A program made the translations under genes and the position numbers. This document shows positions 4,549-6,448 of a DNA stretch of 6,448 nucleotides, one piece after another. The notes under the pieces were generated by a model, which was given only the letters and a program-made list of their open reading frames with translations, was not told the origin of the DNA and ran no database searches. This DNA is from Bacillota bacterium (GTDB taxonomy: Bacteria > Bacillota > Bacilli > Lactobacillales > Enterococcaceae): positions 1 through 6,448 of the forward strand of contig JAEWFE010000057.1 of the NCBI GenBank assembly GCA_023389005.1. Reading direction: 5' to 3'. Every line of letters begins with the position of its first letter. Positions within the stretch are counted from its first letter, which is position 1.

Positions 4549-6091
4549 ACAACAATTTGTGGCCTTGCTCAAACTGGGATTAATCCAGAGTAATCCCCAA
4601 ATGACCAATCGTCTCCGCAGCAAAGGAAAGTACGGCGATGATTTAATCAAAGGTTTGGTATTGCAAAATCTGATATTCCCAATTTTTATCGTTATTTTGT
4701 ATGGTGGCATATTTATGGCTCAAAACCTCTATAAATATCCTGGTCAATTTAATGGCTTGTTTTTAGTTTTAGTGGGTATTTCGCTATCTCAAGGCATTTC
4801 TCTGATTTACAATACTTTCTTTGATAATAATGATTTTGACCATTATAAAACCTTGCCCATTCCGCTAAACTTAGTGATATTGAGTAAGTCTTTCATCACG
4901 GTCTTTACGATGATTATCTATCTGTTCCCTTGTTTAGCTGCCTTTATAAACTACAGTCTACACGCAGGGACGAATCCTGTACTTGCGATTATTCTTTCCA
5001 TCTTTTTGTGGATCGGACTTATCGTTTTTATTTTCTTGCTTTCATTATTACTTCTTTTTGGCTTGAGTTTGATTCCGGCTTTCATGCATCGCCTCAAACA
5101 AGTTGCGAAGGTAATGATGATTCTTACCTCAGTATTAATAGTGATTGCGATTTTATTGAATAGTTACACAGCGCAAAATTTAGAAGCAGCGCCCGTTTTC
5201 TTTATCCGTCCATTGTTATTTGCACTAGCGCAACCTTTTGCCATTTCAGGAGTGAGCAGTCTGCTTGGCCTTGTGATGGTGATTGCATTGATGGTCATTC
5301 TTACCCGTAGCAAAATCTATCCATTATTGAGCCAAAATGAAGTCAATGTCGTAACCAAAGCGACGAAAAAAGCAGTCGGTCAAAAAGACAACGCCCATTC
5401 TATTCTTTGGCGCTATCAATGGCGATTAATAGTAGAAAGTACTTTATTATTCCAAATTTTTAGTGCGACGATTTTATTACCATTATTTTTTGGATTTAGT
5501 TTTATGCAGGTAATCGCAGAATTAAAAGCTGGCACTGAGTATTATGGCGTCTTTTTATTGGTAGGTGTATTATTGGCTAGCTTAATTGTTACACCAAATA
5601 GTTTACCGGCCATCTTAGTTTCGCTTGAACGGCAAAATTTTCACTTTTTAGCTACGACACCACAAGATATAAAAAAATATTTGCGCTTGAAATTCCAATT
5701 TATCTTAATTATTCAAGGAGCGCTAACACTTCTTATTCTACTTGGAATTGCCTTGATTGGTAAATTTACGTTATTAAGCGCAGTCGTCTTTATCTTAGGT
5801 GGTGTTTTATATACGATTCCAGCAACAGCCAATTATTTACTAAAAGATTATCGTCAACCGTTCTTTGAGTGGAGTGATTATATTCAGTTAATTAATCGTG
5901 GTCGAAGTAATGCCAAGATGGTTTTAATTATGTTTGCTAAGTGGATTGCAATAATTATCGCAGTGGTGGTTGCGGTTGTTTTAGTCGCGCTTTTTGGTGC
6001 TTTTTGGCCTAATCTCATCTTGTCTTTACTAGTCGTTGGAGGAATTCTTGCAATGTATATTTGGCAGATTCTAAAATGGCAAAAAATCTAA
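4541..6091 (+). CDS. ABC transporter permease, ABC-2-like, about 12 membrane segments
   Basis: This 516-residue integral membrane protein starts at the ATG that overlaps the ATPase stop by 8 nt, with AGGTGAGG just upstream. An in-frame GTG at 4532 would add three residues but has a weaker site. After a cytoplasmic N-terminus of about 35 residues there are roughly a dozen hydrophobic stretches, near 40-62, 70-90, 110-137, 144-178, 188-207, 215-255, 300-322, 332-360, 385-430 and 465-512, some long enough for two helices. The segment FFDNNDFDHYKTLPIP (93-108), between helices, resembles the coupling region of large ABC-2 permeases, where an acidic stretch precedes a LPI/LPV motif. A hydrophilic loop at about 262-295 divides the protein into two halves. 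It forms the membrane part of an exporter with the preceding ATPase. The substrate is unknown; I do not recognise a named family member. Confidence 0.88.
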   Translation: MNKQQFVALLKLGLIQSNPQMTNRLRSKGKYGDDLIKGLVLQNLIFPIFIVILYGGIFMAQNLYKYPGQFNGLFLVLVGISLSQGISLIYNTFFDNNDFDHYKTLPIPLNLVILSKSFITVFTMIIYLFPCLAAFINYSLHAGTNPVLAIILSIFLWIGLIVFIFLLSLLLLFGLSLIPAFMHRLKQVAKVMMILTSVLIVIAILLNSYTAQNLEAAPVFFIRPLLFALAQPFAISGVSSLLGLVMVIALMVILTRSKIYPLLSQNEVNVVTKATKKAVGQKDNAHSILWRYQWRLIVESTLLFQIFSATILLPLFFGFSFMQVIAELKAGTEYYGVFLLVGVLLASLIVTPNSLPAILVSLERQNFHFLATTPQDIKKYLRLKFQFILIIQGALTLLILLGIALIGKFTLLSAVVFILGGVLYTIPATANYLLKDYRQPFFEWSDYIQLINRGRSNAKMVLIMFAKWIAIIIAVVVAVVLVALFGAFWPNLILSLLVVGGILAMYIWQILKWQKI

Positions 6092-6100
6092 TTAATTCAA

Positions 6101-6156
6101 ACCGAACATCCAAACTGTATGCGAATTTGTATACAGCGGATGTTCGGTTCTTTTTT
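6101..6156 (+). terminator. Strong rho-independent terminator after the ABC operon
   Basis: ACCGAACATCC (6101-6111) pairs perfectly with GGATGTTCGGT (6138-6148), 11 base pairs. Inside, CTGTAT (6115-6120) pairs with ATACAG (6131-6136), extending a long hairpin across a small internal loop. A run of six T (6151-6156) follows. It begins 9 nt after the permease stop and isolates tsaB from the transporter. Confidence 0.92.
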
Positions 6157-6227
6157 ATGTGGATGAGTGATTGTTGTATGTTTACTTTATTGAATAATGT
6201 AAGAATTTGAAATCCTTTAATGAAAGT

Positions 6228-6256
6228 TAGTCATGGTCACAGTTTTCTGTTATAAT
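6228..6256 (+). promoter_or_regulatory. Promoter of tsaB
   Basis: TATAAT (6251-6256) is perfect and is preceded by TGT (6248-6250), an extended -10. TAGTCA (6228-6233) matches four of six -35 bases at 17-bp spacing. The start near 6263 gives a leader of about 25 nt with AGGTAGGG (6273-6280) in front of the gene. Bases 6157-6227 between terminator and promoter show no gene or structure I can support. Confidence 0.8.
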
Positions 6257-6287
6257 AGAAAAGACATTGAAAAGGTAGGGAAAAAAC

Positions 6288-6448
6288 ATGAAAATTTTAG
6301 CGATGGATACTTCAAATGCAACCTTGGCAGTGGCTGTACATGAAGATCATCAACTACTCGGTCAAATTCAGACCACAGTAAATAAAAATCACAGCATCTC
6401 GTTAATGCCAGCGATAGATCAATTAATGCAAATGGTCAATGTAAAACC
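6288..6448 (+). CDS. tsaB: tRNA t6A biosynthesis protein TsaB, N-terminal part (partial)
   Basis: The first 53 codons are present before the window ends. The N-terminus MKILAMDTSNATLAVAV and the later NKNHSISLMPAIDQLM match the beginning of TsaB (YeaZ), the actin/ASKHA-fold partner of TsaD. With TsaD and TsaE it supports transfer of the threonylcarbamoyl group, made by TsaC/YwlC, to adenosine 37 of ANN-decoding tRNAs. The DTS motif near residues 7-9 is conserved in the family. TsaB is a scaffold without its own full catalytic site. The ATG is preceded by AGGTAGGG at 7 nt. In related Firmicutes rimI and tsaD often follow, but that lies beyond the window. Confidence 0.93.
   Translation, partial: MKILAMDTSNATLAVAVHEDHQLLGQIQTTVNKNHSISLMPAIDQLMQMVNVK

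Noticed and set aside
4504..4710. 68-codon minus-strand frame across the ATPase/permease junction
   Set aside because: Lies opposite two well-supported genes with no start signal.
4930..5163. 77-codon plus-strand frame inside the permease
   Set aside because: Alternative frame of a membrane-protein gene, with a Cys/Ser/Phe-rich translation typical of a shadow frame.
1..6448. CRISPR arrays, tRNA or rRNA genes, riboswitches
   Set aside because: No regularly spaced repeats, cloverleaf, rRNA sequence or long structured leader was seen; the non-coding gaps are short and accounted for by promoters and terminators.

Overview
The window reads as a low-GC Gram-positive chromosome of the Lactobacillales, most likely Enterococcus. 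The reasons are a type-2 galT followed directly by a LacI-family regulator in a Leloir operon, strong AGGAGG-type ribosome binding sites, extended -10 promoters, and moderate GC (hand-counted 60-base samples of the housekeeping genes give about 35-45%). The genus is an inference from gene order and protein style; no database was consulted.

Layout, all genes on the + strand: (1) 1-2605 is the end of a galactose operon: the last codons of galE, a 58-bp gap with a 12-bp stem-loop, galT, and a LacI/GalR-type repressor translated from a site overlapping the galT stop. A terminator follows. (2) 2643-3685 holds a compact AT-rich cassette (about 23-35% GC in samples) with its own extended -10 promoter and three tightly packed genes. 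They are a 163-residue DUF3990-type protein with the look of an ADP-ribosyltransferase, a 79-residue uncharacterised protein, and a 67-residue DUF3791-type protein. (3) 3686-3715 is a second terminator that matches the galR terminator at 29 of 30 bases. (4) 3749-6091 is an ABC-2 type transporter pair (ATPase, then permease with an 8-nt overlap), ending in a strong terminator at 6101-6156. (5) 6228-6448 is the promoter and first 53 codons of tsaB, of the tRNA t6A modification pathway.

The galactose genes and regulator work together: GalT exchanges UMP between UDP-glucose and galactose-1-phosphate, GalE recycles UDP-galactose, and the LacI-type protein probably represses the operon. The transporter and tsaB are independent units.

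The most interesting part is the three-gene cassette. Its organisation (a possible ART-fold effector, two very small downstream proteins, abutting reading frames, a private promoter) looks like a toxin-antitoxin or defence module. It sits exactly between two near-identical copies of a terminator hairpin, as if it had been inserted at the galR terminator with duplication of that site. The two small proteins may also be distant relatives of each other. Activity, toxicity and mobility are inferred and untested.
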